Positions 1 to 8,596 are shown, numbered from the stretch's first letter. The stretch: DNA of 51,204 bases from Maribacter sp. PR1 (GCF_028464145.1 NZ_JAQPCG010000014.1:1-51204), one strand, 5' to 3'. Notes: generated from the sequence alone by a model not told the origin. Program-made: numbers and translations.

Positions 1-172
1 CGAACTTGTCCACGGCCCCGATTCTCTCGATCTAATTCTTTATGTTTCTCTACCATCGCACCCCCATTTAAGGATACGACTCTCTCCACAATATTTCAAT
101 GAACTCCGATCAGGAAATTCAACAAGGCTCCTCGCCAAGTTTCCTCTTCCCGCCCCTAGGTCTTTGCCTAAG
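1..172 (-). promoter_or_regulatory. Probable rRNA operon leader (16S gene would lie off the left edge)
   Basis: This GC-richer stretch follows two strong tandem promoters and reads leftward. Near its 5' end the RNA would fold a hairpin (CCCGCTTAGG pairing with CCTAGG-GGCGGG, about 146-175). At 89-104 the minus strand reads GTTCATTGAAATATTG, which closely resembles the boxA-like antitermination motif I know from Bacteroidota rRNA leaders and spacers. No 16S sequence is visible before the window ends, so the assignment rests on promoter strength, leader and motif. An ATG at 56 opens a frame of 18 codons to the edge, but it has no recognisable protein similarity. The alternative is the 5' leader of some other highly expressed gene. 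Confidence 0.45.
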
Positions 173-178
173 CGGGTG

Positions 179-208
179 CAAATATACAACTGTTTTTTAA
201 CCTGACAA
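179..208 (-). promoter_or_regulatory. Bacteroidota promoter P1 (leftward)
   Basis: On the minus strand TTG (206-208) is followed after 19 nt by TATATTTG (186-179), an excellent match to the Bacteroidota sigma-ABfr pattern. A-tracts upstream (209-240) could act as an UP element. The sequence just downstream (CACCCGC) is the same as after the tRNA-Lys promoter at 16383-16390, which fits a stable-RNA promoter. Confidence 0.7.
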
Positions 209-328
209 CTTTTAAAAAAGAAAAAAATTATTTTTTTTCAAACCATCAGAAAACAATATACAATGAACGTTTACACTCTTTTATCACCTCTAATCATTGA
301 AGAAATATCTTATCCGATTAGCGGGCTG

Positions 329-358
329 CAAATGTAAGCCTGTTTTTTAAATAACAAA
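329..358 (-). promoter_or_regulatory. Bacteroidota promoter P2 (leftward), upstream copy of P1
   Basis: On the minus strand TTTG (358-355) is followed after 18 nt by TACATTTG (336-329). The segment matches P1 base for base over much of its length (shared TGCAAAT and CTGTTTTTTAA on the plus strand), so the two look like a duplicated promoter 150 bp apart. Tandem promoters of this sort are typical for rRNA operons. Confidence 0.65.
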
Positions 359-612
359 GAAAAATAATCACCTTTTTTCAACTTTTTTAAAACAAAAAAC
401 CCAACATTCTTATAATTAGGACTTTGCAAGTTTTGAAAGAAAAAGGGCATTGAATTTAATTAAAAAAATGATTCAAAACAATAGAATTGAACAATATTTA
501 AGAGAACCTCCATATAAATGACCCTTTTCGTAATAAAGTACTGATTACACCCAATAGATGATCATAAATGACGGCTTACATTTGAATCAATTCAAAACAT
601 ATATATAATATA
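359..612. other. AT-rich divergent intergenic region
   Basis: No supportable gene is present between the leftward P2 promoter and the rightward thrS promoter. The DNA is rich in A- and T-tracts, and I see no terminator, tRNA or conserved peptide. Confidence 0.6.
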
Positions 613-643
613 TTGTAGAGGTAAATTCAACATATTATCTTTG
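613..643 (+). promoter_or_regulatory. Promoter of the thrS-infC-rpmI-rplT operon
   Basis: TTG at 613-615 is followed after exactly 20 nt by TATCTTTG at 636-643, a full match to the Bacteroidota -33/-7 pattern. Transcription should start near 650, leaving a leader of about 18 nt before thrS. That is too short for the T-box or operator-type control seen on thrS in other phyla. Confidence 0.75.
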
Positions 644-667
644 CCCCCTGTTTTATAAAAACTAAAT

Positions 668-2614
668 ATGATAGAAATAACCTTGCCGGACGGCTCAATT
701 AAAGAATTTGAGAAAGGCATCACTCCCGTAGATGTGGCCAAAAGCATCAGTGAAGGACTTGCAAGGAATGTTATTTCCGCCAAGTTCAATGGCACTATCG
801 TTGAGAGCAGCACACCGTTAACCGATAACGGGTCTCTTGTACTATATACCTGGAAGGACAAAGAAGGTAAAAGAGCTTTTTGGCATTCTACGTCACACAT
901 CGTAGCACAAGCACTGGAGGAGCTCTACCCTGGCGTAAAATTGACCATCGGTCCTGCTATCGAAAATGGTTTCTATTATGATGTTGATTTACCCACAGGT
1001 ACTATTTCCGAAAAAGACTTTGCTAAAATAGAGCAAAAGGCATTGGAAATAGCCAGAGGCAAACATGATTATAAAATGCGGGAAGTCTCAAAATCTGACG
1101 CGTTACAGTTTTATAAGGACCAAGGAAATCAGTATAAGGTTGAGCTCATTGAAAACTTAGAAGATGGCACCATCACCTTTTGTGACCATGATACATTCAC
1201 AGATCTATGTCGTGGAGGTCATATTCCGAACACCGGAATAGTAAAGGCCATTAAAATATTAAGTGTTGCCGGAGCTTATTGGAGAGGTGACGAAAACAAC
1301 CCTCAATTAACTAGGGTTTATGGTATTTCTTTCCCCAAACAAAAAGAGCTTACCGAATATTTGGCCTTGTTGGAAGAAGCTAAAAAAAGAGACCACAGAA
1401 AGCTGGGCAAAGAGCTGGAACTTTTTACCTTTTCCCAAAAAGTAGGACAAGGCCTTCCATTATGGCTACCAAAAGGTGCGGCTTTAAGAGAGCGCTTGGA
1501 GCAATTTCTGAAAAAAGCTCAAAAGAAAGCGGGCTATGAAATGGTAGTAACACCCCATATTGGACAAAAAGAACTTTATGTTACATCGGGGCATTATGCC
1601 AAGTACGGAGAAGACAGTTTCCAACCGATCCATACACCCAAGCAAGATGAGGAGTTTCTTTTAAAACCAATGAACTGTCCCCATCATTGTGAAATTTATA
1701 ATACTAGACCTTTTAGTTATAAAGAATTACCGAAAAGGTACGCGGAGTTTGGAACTGTATATAGGTATGAACAAAGCGGTGAACTTCATGGACTTACAAG
1801 GGTACGTGGATTTACGCAGGATGATGCCCATATTTTTTGTACACCCGACCAACTAGATCAAGAGTTCAAAGATGTTATCGACTTATCCTTATATGTACTA
1901 GGTTCTTTAGGTTTTGAAGATTTTACTGCCCAAGTATCTGTTAGGGACCTGGATACTCCAGAAAAATATATCGGCTCTGTAGAAAATTGGGAAAAGTCTG
2001 AGCGGGCTATCATAAATGCAGCCAAGGAAAAAGGCTTGGATTTTGTTATAGAAAGTGGGGAAGCTGCATTCTATGGACCAAAACTAGATTTCATGGTCAA
2101 GGATGCATTGGGAAGACAATGGCAACTGGGTACGATCCAAGTCGATTACAATTTACCGGAACGATTTGAGCTCACTTATAAAGGTAGTGATAATGAACTG
2201 CATAGACCTGTAATGATACACAGAGCTCCCTTTGGAAGTATGGAACGTTTTATAGCGCTTTTGTTGGAACATACAGGTGGTAATTTCCCTTTATGGTTGA
2301 TCCCAGATCAAGCTATTGTTTTACCTGTTAGTGAGAAACATGAAAAATATGCCGAAAAAGTTTTAAAATCGCTAGAAAATAACGAAATTCGCGCCCTTGT
2401 TGACCACAGAAACGAAACTGTAGGCAAGAAAATACGAGAAGCAGAAATGAACAAGATACCATTTATGTTAATCGTTGGTGATACTGATGAAAGTTCCAAT
2501 ACAGTTTCTGTCAGAAGACATGGAGGTGCGGATTTGGGAGCAATCACAATAGAACAGTTTTCAGACTTGGTAACTAAAGAAATAAATAGTAACTTAAAGT
2601 CGTTTAGAGATTAA
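668..2614 (+). CDS. thrS: Threonyl-tRNA synthetase
   Basis: This cytoplasmic class II synthetase charges tRNA-Thr. Its 648 residues match the full-length bacterial enzyme. The N-terminal TGS domain covers about residues 1-61. The editing domain follows, with HSTSH (H73, H77) and a later C-R-G-G-H motif. The catalytic core has the zinc-site MNCPHHCE, motif 2 around [10 protein letters not shown] and motif 3 around [11 protein letters not shown], and a C-terminal anticodon-binding domain closes the protein. The ATG lies 25 nt after the -7 box at 636-643. It is the first gene of an operon with infC, rpmI and rplT, a classic translation-gene order. No anomalies are visible. Confidence 0.98.
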   Translation: MIEITLPDGSIKEFEKGITPVDVAKSISEGLARNVISAKFNGTIVESSTPLTDNGSLVLYTWKDKEGKRAFWHSTSHIVAQALEELYPGVKLTIGPAIENGFYYDVDLPTGTISEKDFAKIEQKALEIARGKHDYKMREVSKSDALQFYKDQGNQYKVELIENLEDGTITFCDHDTFTDLCRGGHIPNTGIVKAIKILSVAGAYWRGDENNPQLTRVYGISFPKQKELTEYLALLEEAKKRDHRKLGKELELFTFSQKVGQGLPLWLPKGAALRERLEQFLKKAQKKAGYEMVVTPHIGQKELYVTSGHYAKYGEDSFQPIHTPKQDEEFLLKPMNCPHHCEIYNTRPFSYKELPKRYAEFGTVYRYEQSGELHGLTRVRGFTQDDAHIFCTPDQLDQEFKDVIDLSLYVLGSLGFEDFTAQVSVRDLDTPEKYIGSVENWEKSERAIINAAKEKGLDFVIESGEAAFYGPKLDFMVKDALGRQWQLGTIQVDYNLPERFELTYKGSDNELHRPVMIHRAPFGSMERFIALLLEHTGGNFPLWLIPDQAIVLPVSEKHEKYAEKVLKSLENNEIRALVDHRNETVGKKIREAEMNKIPFMLIVGDTDESSNTVSVRRHGGADLGAITIEQFSDLVTKEINSNLKSFRD

Positions 2615-2637
2615 AGTTTAATTAAAAATAAAAAGTC

Positions 2638-3192
2638 ATAGCAATACGTAAAAGATTCAGGCCTCAACCTAGGAGGGAAAACAAGAACCCTCATAATATT
2701 AATGAGAAAATACTTGCTTCGGAAGTAAGGTTAGTTGGTGATAATGTTGAAGTGGGAGTTTATCCTATTCGAAAAGCTTTGGATATATCCAAAGAGTTAG
2801 AATTGGACCTGGTAGAAATTTCACCAAAGGCGAATCCTCCTGTTTGTAAAATAATAGATTACAAAAAGTTTTTATACGAACAGAAGAAAAGGGAGAAGGC
2901 TATGAAAGCCAAAGCTTCCAAAGTTGTTGTAAAGGAGATTAGGTTTGGACCTAACACCGATGACCACGATTATGAATTTAAAAAGAAACATGCTGAAAAG
3001 TTTCTAAAGGATGGAGCTAAATTAAAGGCATATGTTTTCTTTAAAGGACGTTCAATAGTATACAAGGATCAAGGTGAAATTCTTCTTTTAAGGTTAGCCT
3101 CAGAATTGGAAGAGCTTGGAAAAGTGGAGCAAATGCCTAGATTGGAAGGAAAGCGAATGACCATGTTTATTGCTCCGAAAACTAAAAAATAA
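2638..3192 (+). CDS. infC: Translation initiation factor IF-3 (probable ATA start)
   Basis: IF-3 binds the 30S subunit and discriminates against non-canonical start codons. The C-terminal two thirds begin unmistakably at [20 protein letters not shown]. The conserved N-terminal basic segment [15 protein letters not shown] is encoded upstream, in frame, from 2638. No ATG, GTG or TTG exists between the in-frame stop at 2629-2631 and the GTG at 2752, and starting at that GTG would delete most of the N-domain. The likely start is ATA at 2638 (or ATA at 2644), giving about 184 residues, the usual IF-3 length. E. coli infC uses AUU for autoregulation, so a rare start here fits known biology. The exact codon is inferred. 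Confidence 0.93.
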   Translation: MAIRKRFRPQPRRENKNPHNINEKILASEVRLVGDNVEVGVYPIRKALDISKELELDLVEISPKANPPVCKIIDYKKFLYEQKKREKAMKAKASKVVVKEIRFGPNTDDHDYEFKKKHAEKFLKDGAKLKAYVFFKGRSIVYKDQGEILLLRLASELEELGKVEQMPRLEGKRMTMFIAPKTKK

Positions 3193-3234
3193 GGTTTCGG
3201 CTCCGTTTTAGGAATCGAATCATTTTATAGAATA

Positions 3235-3270
3235 CTAAACGCTATTGGTTATTTAACCAGTAGCGTTTAG
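3235..3270 (+). other. Long perfect intercistronic hairpin between infC and rpmI
   Basis: CTAAACGCTATTGGTT pairs with AACCAGTAGCGTTTAG around an ATTT loop, giving 16 paired positions with a single T-G wobble. No T-run follows, so it is not a canonical terminator. It could stabilise or process the mRNA, or uncouple rpmI-rplT levels from thrS-infC. Confidence 0.7.
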
Positions 3271-3280
3271 CATGCAAAGT

Positions 3281-3304
3281 GACCCTTCGACTACGCTCAG
3301 GGTC
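3281..3304. repeat. REP-like palindromic repeat
   Basis: GACCCTTCGACTACGCTCAGGGTC has complementary ends (GACCCT with AGGGTC). The GAGCGTAGTCGAAGG family is a dispersed intergenic repeat that I know from many Bacteroidota genomes. Only this copy is present in the window, so its repetitive nature rests on that general knowledge. Confidence 0.55.
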
Positions 3305-3353
3305 CTAAAAATAGAGCGAAGAAAGTGAGATTAATTATATAAAATAGGAGAAA

Positions 3354-3551
3354 ATGCCTAAACAAAAAACAAAATCTAGTGCCAAAAAGCGTTTTAAGCT
3401 TACCGGTACCGGGAAAATTAAAAGAAAGCACGCTTTTAAAAGTCACATTCTTACGAAAAAGTCTAAAAAGCGAAAGCTTGCTTTAACACATGATACATTG
3501 GTTCATCCACATGATGTTAATAGCATAAAAGAACAATTACGTTTAAAGTAA
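3354..3551 (+). CDS. rpmI: Large ribosomal subunit protein bL35
   Basis: This is a 65-residue basic protein of the 50S subunit. The start [20 protein letters not shown] and the central [19 protein letters not shown] block are diagnostic of bL35. The ATG is preceded by AGGAGAA, a stronger ribosome-binding site than most genes here have. It sits between infC and rplT in the conserved infC-rpmI-rplT order and is separated from infC by a strong hairpin and a palindromic repeat. Confidence 0.97.
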   Translation: MPKQKTKSSAKKRFKLTGTGKIKRKHAFKSHILTKKSKKRKLALTHDTLVHPHDVNSIKEQLRLK

Positions 3552-3600
3552 TTGTATTTAAAAAGGTAAAATTATTAACCATGGAGTTGGGCCAAAAAGT

Positions 3601-3618
3601 CCCTAAATCAAACTAGGG
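3601..3618 (+). other. Small hairpin in the rpmI-rplT spacer
   Basis: CCCTA and TAGGG flank an 8-nt loop in the 93-nt gap before rplT. In other phyla bL20 represses its own mRNA through leader structures. A similar role here is only a guess, since I recognise no published bL20 leader. Confidence 0.3.
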
Positions 3619-3644
3619 CGCCTACTACAAAAAATTGAAAAGAA

Positions 3645-3989
3645 ATGCCAAGATCAGTAAATGCAGTCGCTTCAAGAGCCAGGAGAAAAAAGGTGATGAA
3701 GCAAGCCAAAGGTTACTTCGGAAGACGTAAAAATGTTTGGACAGTAGCCAAAAATGCGGTGGAAAAAGCTATGCTATATGCATACAGAGACCGTAGAAAT
3801 AAGAAAAGAACCTTCCGTTCTTTATGGATAACCCGTATTAATGCAGGTGCCAGACAACACGGAATGTCTTACTCACAATTTATGGGTAAAGTAAAAGCTA
3901 ACGGTATTGAACTTAACAGAAAAGTTCTTGCCGATTTGGCGATGAATCATCCTGACGCTTTTAAAGCCATTGTGGAGCAGGTAAAATAA
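3645..3989 (+). CDS. rplT: Large ribosomal subunit protein bL20
   Basis: This is a 114-residue rRNA-binding 50S assembly protein. [20 protein letters not shown] followed by [10 protein letters not shown] and the helical [22 protein letters not shown] segment are signature bL20 sequence. Its length is the family norm (about 114-118). It is the last gene of the thrS operon and is followed by a clear terminator. It is a candidate for translational autorepression via its leader, as known in other bacteria. Confidence 0.98.
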   Translation: MPRSVNAVASRARRKKVMKQAKGYFGRRKNVWTVAKNAVEKAMLYAYRDRRNKKRTFRSLWITRINAGARQHGMSYSQFMGKVKANGIELNRKVLADLAMNHPDAFKAIVEQVK

Positions 3990-4012
3990 ATTAAATCAAA
4001 TCTCACTTTTAA

Positions 4013-4037
4013 AATCCGACCCTTTTGGTCGGATTTT
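4013..4037 (+). terminator. Rho-independent terminator of the thrS-rplT operon
   Basis: AATCCGACC and GGTCGGATT pair around a CTTTT loop, followed directly by T residues. It lies 24 nt after the rplT stop and just before the convergent EF-hand gene. Confidence 0.85.
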
Positions 4038-4047
4038 TTATTTTGAC

Positions 4048-4317
4048 CTATTTCTTAATCTTTGCAATAGCTGCCTTAAATTCTTCCCAATCGATAAGTT
4101 CATCACCATTCCTGTCATATCCTTCAATTAACTTAGATGAAACTATTCCCCTTAAAAAACCACTTATTTGGGCTTGCTTTAATAACTCCACAATTTCACG
4201 CTTCGTTAATTTACCATCACTTTCTTCATCAAAAAATTCAAATGCTTTTTGAGGTGTCTCAAAATGATTGGTAATAAGTATTTGAATTTTGTTTAAAATA
4301 GATTCTTCAGTAGTCAT
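4048..4317 (-). CDS. Small EF-hand calcium-binding protein
   Basis: This is an 89-residue protein with no signal peptide and two EF-hand loops. Residues 30-41 (DEESDGKLTKRE) have D, E, D, G and the final E at the canonical ligand positions. Residues 68-79 (DRNGDELIDWEE) have D, N, D, D and E, though the usual glycine at loop position 6 is glutamate. It is probably a cytoplasmic calcium-binding or sensing protein; no partner domain is visible. It lies 20 nt downstream of the yjbQ-like gene on the same strand, so the two are probably co-transcribed. Confidence 0.85.
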   Translation of the reverse strand: MTTEESILNKIQILITNHFETPQKAFEFFDEESDGKLTKREIVELLKQAQISGFLRGIVSSKLIEGYDRNGDELIDWEEFKAAIAKIKK

Positions 4318-4337
4318 TTTAAAATTTATTATTCCTA

Positions 4338-4769
4338 TTATACTTCCTTTCTTCCATGGATGGTCACGACAAGTTTTCTTCCTGATGCTCGGTTTCTATG
4401 TTCACACAGGTAAATTCCCTGCCATAGACCAAGATTGAGCCCGCCATTTGTAATCGGTACCTGAACCGATGACCCCATTAAAGATGATTTAATATGAGCC
4501 GGCATATCATCCGGTCCTTCATAGGTGTGAATAAAATAAGTGGCATTTTCAGGTACCATAACGTTCATATGACTTTCAAAATCCGTTCTCACCGTGGAAT
4601 CAGCATTCTCATTAATTGTAAGACTGGCCGATGTATGCTTTATGAAAACCTGACAGCTACCCATATCAATATTTTTGATCTCTGGACATTTTTCCAATAT
4701 CATCGCTGTTATTAAATGAAACCCCCTATTAAAAGAAGGTAATGTAAATTCTTTTTGATACCAATCCAT
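4338..4769 (-). CDS. YjbQ/UPF0047 family protein
   Basis: The 143 residues span the whole YjbQ (UPF0047) fold. Hallmarks are KHTSASL (44-50), ENADS (54-58), H92 in AHIKSS, and the GLWQGIYLCEHR segment (114-125) that carries family-conserved histidine and arginine. Some databases name the family 'secondary thiamine-phosphate synthase', after weak suppression of thiE mutants. Its true physiological reaction is not settled, and nothing here ties it to thiamine genes. It is upstream of the EF-hand gene and divergent from the HAD gene. Confidence 0.92.
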   Translation of the reverse strand: MDWYQKEFTLPSFNRGFHLITAMILEKCPEIKNIDMGSCQVFIKHTSASLTINENADSTVRTDFESHMNVMVPENATYFIHTYEGPDDMPAHIKSSLMGSSVQVPITNGGLNLGLWQGIYLCEHRNRASGRKLVVTIHGRKEV

Positions 4770-4833
4770 GCTTTATTCTTATTAAATAAAGGTAAAACTT
4801 TAAGCATTACTTATTTTAATGAACACATTGAAA

Positions 4834-4841
4834 TATCTTTG
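4834..4841 (+). promoter_or_regulatory. -7 box of the HAD gene
   Basis: TATCTTTG lies 17 nt before the ATG at 4859, which fits a short leader. No good -33 TTG is found at the right distance, so the promoter is weak or needs an activator. Confidence 0.45.
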
Positions 4842-4858
4842 CACCTTATAGAAAATAT

Positions 4859-5656
4859 ATGGATTTATCGAAAATAAGAATGGTCGTAACCGATATGGAC
4901 GGCACACTTTTAAACTCTAAACATGAAGTAAGTGATTACTTTTTTGAATTGTTTAGCGCATTAAAATCCAAAGGAATTCTTTTTGTTGCAGCAAGTGGTA
5001 GACAATACAACAGTATTATTGATAAGCTGGACTCCATAAAAAATGATATCATTGTTATAGCCGAAAATGGTGGATTTGCCAAACAGAACGAAAATGAGAT
5101 CTTATCCACTCCGTTAAACAACAATTATATAAAAGACGTTTTAAAAACATTAAAGGAGGTTCCCAATACACACCCTGTATTATGTGGCAAACACATGGCA
5201 TATATATCTGGGGAATCGAATGCATTCGTAGAAAAATTAAAAGAGTACTACACCCAGTTTGAAATTATGGAAGAGCTCAAACCCCTTGATACAGAAATCT
5301 TAAAAATTGCTATATATCACTTTGAAAGCTCCGAAAAATATATTTATCCTCATGTAAAACATTTTGAGGAAAACTTACAGGTCAAAGTATCCGGTGAAAA
5401 TTGGGTAGATATCTCAAGCCCCAACGCCCATAAAGGATATGCCCTAGAAAAAGTGATGCAGATTTATGGAATCAAATCTCATGAAATCATGGTTTTTGGG
5501 GACTACAATAACGATCTTGAAATGCTTGAACTTTCAGATTATAGTTTTGCTATGGAAAATGCCCATCCCAACATTAAAGAAGCTGCCAAATACAGTACGC
5601 TAAGCAATGATGAAATGGGGGTGGAACTACAATTAAAAAAGCTCGTCTTACGCTAG
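4859..5656 (+). CDS. Cof-type HAD-superfamily hydrolase
   Basis: This is a 265-residue cytoplasmic phosphatase of the Cof/YidA (HAD-IIB) group. The nucleophile motif DMDGTLLNS places D12 and D14, motif II is the ASGR segment near residue 45, and the last motif GDYNNDLEML supplies the metal-binding aspartates. Between motifs II and III lies the Cof-type cap. Substrates of such enzymes are usually small sugar or cofactor phosphates, and the specific one cannot be read here. It is monocistronic and converges with the next gene, with a 4-bp gap. Confidence 0.93.
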   Translation: MDLSKIRMVVTDMDGTLLNSKHEVSDYFFELFSALKSKGILFVAASGRQYNSIIDKLDSIKNDIIVIAENGGFAKQNENEILSTPLNNNYIKDVLKTLKEVPNTHPVLCGKHMAYISGESNAFVEKLKEYYTQFEIMEELKPLDTEILKIAIYHFESSEKYIYPHVKHFEENLQVKVSGENWVDISSPNAHKGYALEKVMQIYGIKSHEIMVFGDYNNDLEMLELSDYSFAMENAHPNIKEAAKYSTLSNDEMGVELQLKKLVLR

Positions 5657-5660
5657 CTAT

Positions 5661-6923
5661 TTAGGTTTTTTGTTTCTTTTTTCTCGCCGCAGGAAACAAG
5701 ACATTATTTAATATTAATCGATAACCCGGTGATGTAGGATGAAGTTCAAGTTCCGTTTTGGGGTCCCCTACTCTATGCTGATAATCTTCAGGATCATGTC
5801 CGCCATAAAAAGTGAAAAAACCCTTTCCTTTAATGCCATGAATATAGCGTGCTTCCCCATTTAATTTGTTTTCACCAAGGACCAATACCGTAGGCTTAAT
5901 TTCTGAACGTTTAAAGGCTGTAGTTTGCCCCATAAAACCTTTTACAAGTGACGTATGGTTTTGACACAACATTGTAGGTACGGCATCCCATTTAGCGGAA
6001 AAGTCCATCAATGAAAAATAGTCTGATTCTTTTGGAACATTTCCCCTCTTGGATGTCATATCTATTGAAGAAAATTCATATTTGACAGGACTTCTCTCTA
6101 ACGTAAAATCGGTAAATGCAAAAGTCTTACCATAGTCCAAACTAGCTTGATAGTTTGGGTCGGAGGGATCACCGTCGAACATTGGTTCGCAAATGTCCAC
6201 TTGCTCTGCTGCCAGCGCAATATCAAAACTATCCGTTGCCGAACACATGGCAAACATAAAACCCCCACCAATAACATAGTTTCTAATTTTTAGGGCCACA
6301 GCCAGTTTTTCATCAGATACCTTGTTGTACCCTAACTTTTTGGCCAATTTCTCAGCATCGTTCTTCCCTTCTATGTACCAAGGAGTTGCTCTATAGGCTC
6401 CATAAAACTTCCCAAATTGTCCTGTAAAATCCTCATGATGTAGATGCAACCAATCATATAATGCTAGCTTATCATTTAATACTTCTTCGTCATATACCGT
6501 TACATATGGAATCTCTGCATAAGTAAGCGCCATGGTCACAGCATCATCCCACGGCTGATTCCCCTTGGGCGAATACACCGCGATCTTGGGAGCTTTTTCT
6601 AAGATAACGGCATCCTGGTTTCTTGATGGACTACTTATTTCGTCCAATATCGAGTTTGCTTGATCATCGGAAAGAATTTCAAAAGAAACACCCCTGATTT
6701 GGCACTCCTTTCTAATAATTTCACCATCTGGCAATAGGAAGGACCCACCCCTGTAATTAAGTAGCCACTGTACCTTCCGCTGTTTTGACAACACCCAATA
6801 GGTTATTCCATAGGCCTTTAAATGGTTTTTTTGAGTTTCTGCATCCATAGGAATTAGAATCGAAGACGCATAACCCATAAATGAAAAAAGACAAACAACC
6901 AACAAACAAAGATTTCTAATCAT
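5661..6923 (-). CDS. Secreted protein of the Bacteroidota 'asparagine synthetase B'-named family
   Basis: A signal peptide (MIRNLCLLVVCLFSFMGYAS) precedes a mature protein beginning ILIPMDAETQKNHLKAYG, which I recognise from flavobacterial proteins labelled asparagine synthetase B. That name looks wrong: there is no N-terminal Cys2 glutaminase, no SGGxDS PP-loop, and the protein is exported. The middle has a Rossmann-like half (KIAVYSPKGNQPWDDAVT) and a nucleophile-elbow-like GGGFMFAMCSATDSFD, closer to class I amidotransferase-like or ThuA-type folds. The ATG at 6923 (420 residues) is preferred over the GTG at 6947 because it begins the signal peptide. The function is unknown. Confidence 0.8.
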   Translation of the reverse strand: MIRNLCLLVVCLFSFMGYASSILIPMDAETQKNHLKAYGITYWVLSKQRKVQWLLNYRGGSFLLPDGEIIRKECQIRGVSFEILSDDQANSILDEISSPSRNQDAVILEKAPKIAVYSPKGNQPWDDAVTMALTYAEIPYVTVYDEEVLNDKLALYDWLHLHHEDFTGQFGKFYGAYRATPWYIEGKNDAEKLAKKLGYNKVSDEKLAVALKIRNYVIGGGFMFAMCSATDSFDIALAAEQVDICEPMFDGDPSDPNYQASLDYGKTFAFTDFTLERSPVKYEFSSIDMTSKRGNVPKESDYFSLMDFSAKWDAVPTMLCQNHTSLVKGFMGQTTAFKRSEIKPTVLVLGENKLNGEARYIHGIKGKGFFTFYGGHDPEDYQHRVGDPKTELELHPTSPGYRLILNNVLFPAARKKKQKT

Positions 6924-6959
6924 ACAACAGTATTCTAAGGCTTTCACTCAAAAGTAAAC

Positions 6960-6992
6960 GAAAAAAAACGCTCCTGTATTTTCAGAAGCGTT
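6960..6992 (-). terminator. Terminator downstream of dnaB
   Basis: On the minus strand AACGCTTCTG pairs with CAGGAGCGTT (one T-G pair) around a 6-nt loop, followed by eight T residues. Confidence 0.8.
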
Positions 6993-7048
6993 AAAGATTA
7001 TTAAAATCCCATAGTTATAAGGTCTTCAACCTAGTTTTTAAGATAAGT

Positions 7049-8596
7049 TTAAAATGGTACATCATCATCGTCCGGACTTAAACCTTTATTCATAGAACTT
7101 CCAAAAGCATCATCCGCACTGGGAAGATTTTTGGTAATGAAAGGATTTTCTTCATTGTCGTTCATCTTGGACTGAAATTCAAAAGGAGAATCAAAATCGT
7201 CCAAGTTATCGAACTTACCTTGACTACCGATAAATTTCAATCGGATGTTATCCAGACCACCATTTCTATGTTTTGCAACAATAAATTCTGCCTGACCTTG
7301 AGTAGGTGTACGTTCTTCATCATCCCACTCTTCAATTTTATAATATTCCGGACGATAAATAAAAGATACAATATCCGCATCCTGCTCAATGGCTCCCGAC
7401 TCCCTTAAATCGGATAGGATTGGTCTTTTACTACCTCCTCTTGTTTCCACAGCCCTAGATAGCTGTGATAATGCAATAACGGGTACATTCAATTCCTTTG
7501 CAAGTGCTTTTAGGTTTCTTGATATCGTTGAAATTTCTTGCTCCCTATTTCCACCTTTTTGGCTGCCCCCTGCCGTCATCAATTGCAAATAATCTATCAT
7601 AATCATCTTGATTCCGTGCTGCGAAGCTAATCTGCGCGCTTTTGCACGTAAATCAAAAATGGACAATGATGGAGTATCATCAATAAACAGGGGAGCTTTT
7701 TCCAAGGTTTTTACCTTAACATTCAGCTGCTCCCATTCGTGTTTCTCGAGTTTACCCGTTCTCAGTTTTTCCGATGACAAACCCGTTTCAGAAGAAATTA
7801 ATCGTGTAATCAACTGTACAGAAGACATCTCCAAAGAAAAGAAGGCTACGGGCGTATTAGAATTCACGGCCATGTTTCTAGCCATGGATAAGGTCAATGC
7901 TGTTTTACCCATTCCAGGACGAGCGGCCACAATAATTAAGTCGCTGGGTTGCCAACCGGAAGTTAATTTGTCCAACTTATCAAATCCTGATGGAATACCA
8001 CTTAACCCCTCCCTATTTGCAATTTCTTCTATCTTTTTCTTTGCCTGAATGACCAAATTCTGGGCCGTTTCCGCTGATCGTTTTAAATTACCTTGCGTTA
8101 CGTCGTATAATTTAGCTTCCGCATTGTCCAAAAGGTCAAAAACATCTGTTCCTTCATCGTAGGCATCTTCAATTATTTCATTTGAAATTTTGATAAGGCT
8201 GCGCTGGATGTATTTTTGAAGAATAATACGGGCATGAAACTCAATATGAGCAGAAGAAGCCACTTTTTGAGTCAATTTTATCAAGTAAAAATCACCTCCT
8301 ATAGCTTCTAATTTTCCTTCCTTCTTTAATTGGGAAGAAACGGTTAATAAATCCACTGGTTGGGATTCTTCGAAGAGAATGAATATAGCCTCATAAATAA
8401 ATCTATGAGCATCTTTATAAAACACATCCGGATGAAGAATATCAATAACTTCATCTACACCCTTTTTATCAATCATCATCGCACCAAGTACAACCTCCTC
8501 TAAATCAACAGCTTGTGGTGGTATTTTCCCTCGTTCGAGATTAATAATAGTAGATTTGTCAATCTTTCGACCAACAAAAGGTTTCGTGTTCTCCAT
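7049..8596 (-). CDS. dnaB: Replicative DNA helicase DnaB
   Basis: This is the hexameric 5'-3' helicase of the replication fork, 515 residues long. The N-terminal primase-interacting domain begins near residue 25 (PPQAVDLEEVVLGAMM). The RecA-like motor carries Walker A ARPGMGKTAL near residue 230, the ALSQLSR segment and the SDLRESGAIEQDAD motif. The acidic C-terminal tail (DDDDVPF) is common in Bacteroidota DnaB. There is no intein. The gene stands between accA and the secreted protein gene and has its own terminator. Confidence 0.98.
   Translation of the reverse strand: MENTKPFVGRKIDKSTIINLERGKIPPQAVDLEEVVLGAMMIDKKGVDEVIDILHPDVFYKDAHRFIYEAIFILFEESQPVDLLTVSSQLKKEGKLEAIGGDFYLIKLTQKVASSAHIEFHARIILQKYIQRSLIKISNEIIEDAYDEGTDVFDLLDNAEAKLYDVTQGNLKRSAETAQNLVIQAKKKIEEIANREGLSGIPSGFDKLDKLTSGWQPSDLIIVAARPGMGKTALTLSMARNMAVNSNTPVAFFSLEMSSVQLITRLISSETGLSSEKLRTGKLEKHEWEQLNVKVKTLEKAPLFIDDTPSLSIFDLRAKARRLASQHGIKMIMIDYLQLMTAGGSQKGGNREQEISTISRNLKALAKELNVPVIALSQLSRAVETRGGSKRPILSDLRESGAIEQDADIVSFIYRPEYYKIEEWDDEERTPTQGQAEFIVAKHRNGGLDNIRLKFIGSQGKFDNLDDFDSPFEFQSKMNDNEENPFITKNLPSADDAFGSSMNKGLSPDDDDVPF

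Noticed and set aside
1..56. Partial leftward CDS from ATG at 56 (MVEKHKELDRENRGRGQV)
   Set aside because: Only 18 codons are visible, with no family resemblance. The surrounding promoters and boxA-like motif fit an rRNA leader better.
592..900. Leftward 102-codon ORF over the thrS start
   Set aside because: It is a shadow of thrS in another frame with no domain, and it crosses the thrS promoter.
2752..3192. infC starting at GTG 2752
   Set aside because: It would delete the conserved IF-3 N-terminal domain that is encoded in frame upstream.
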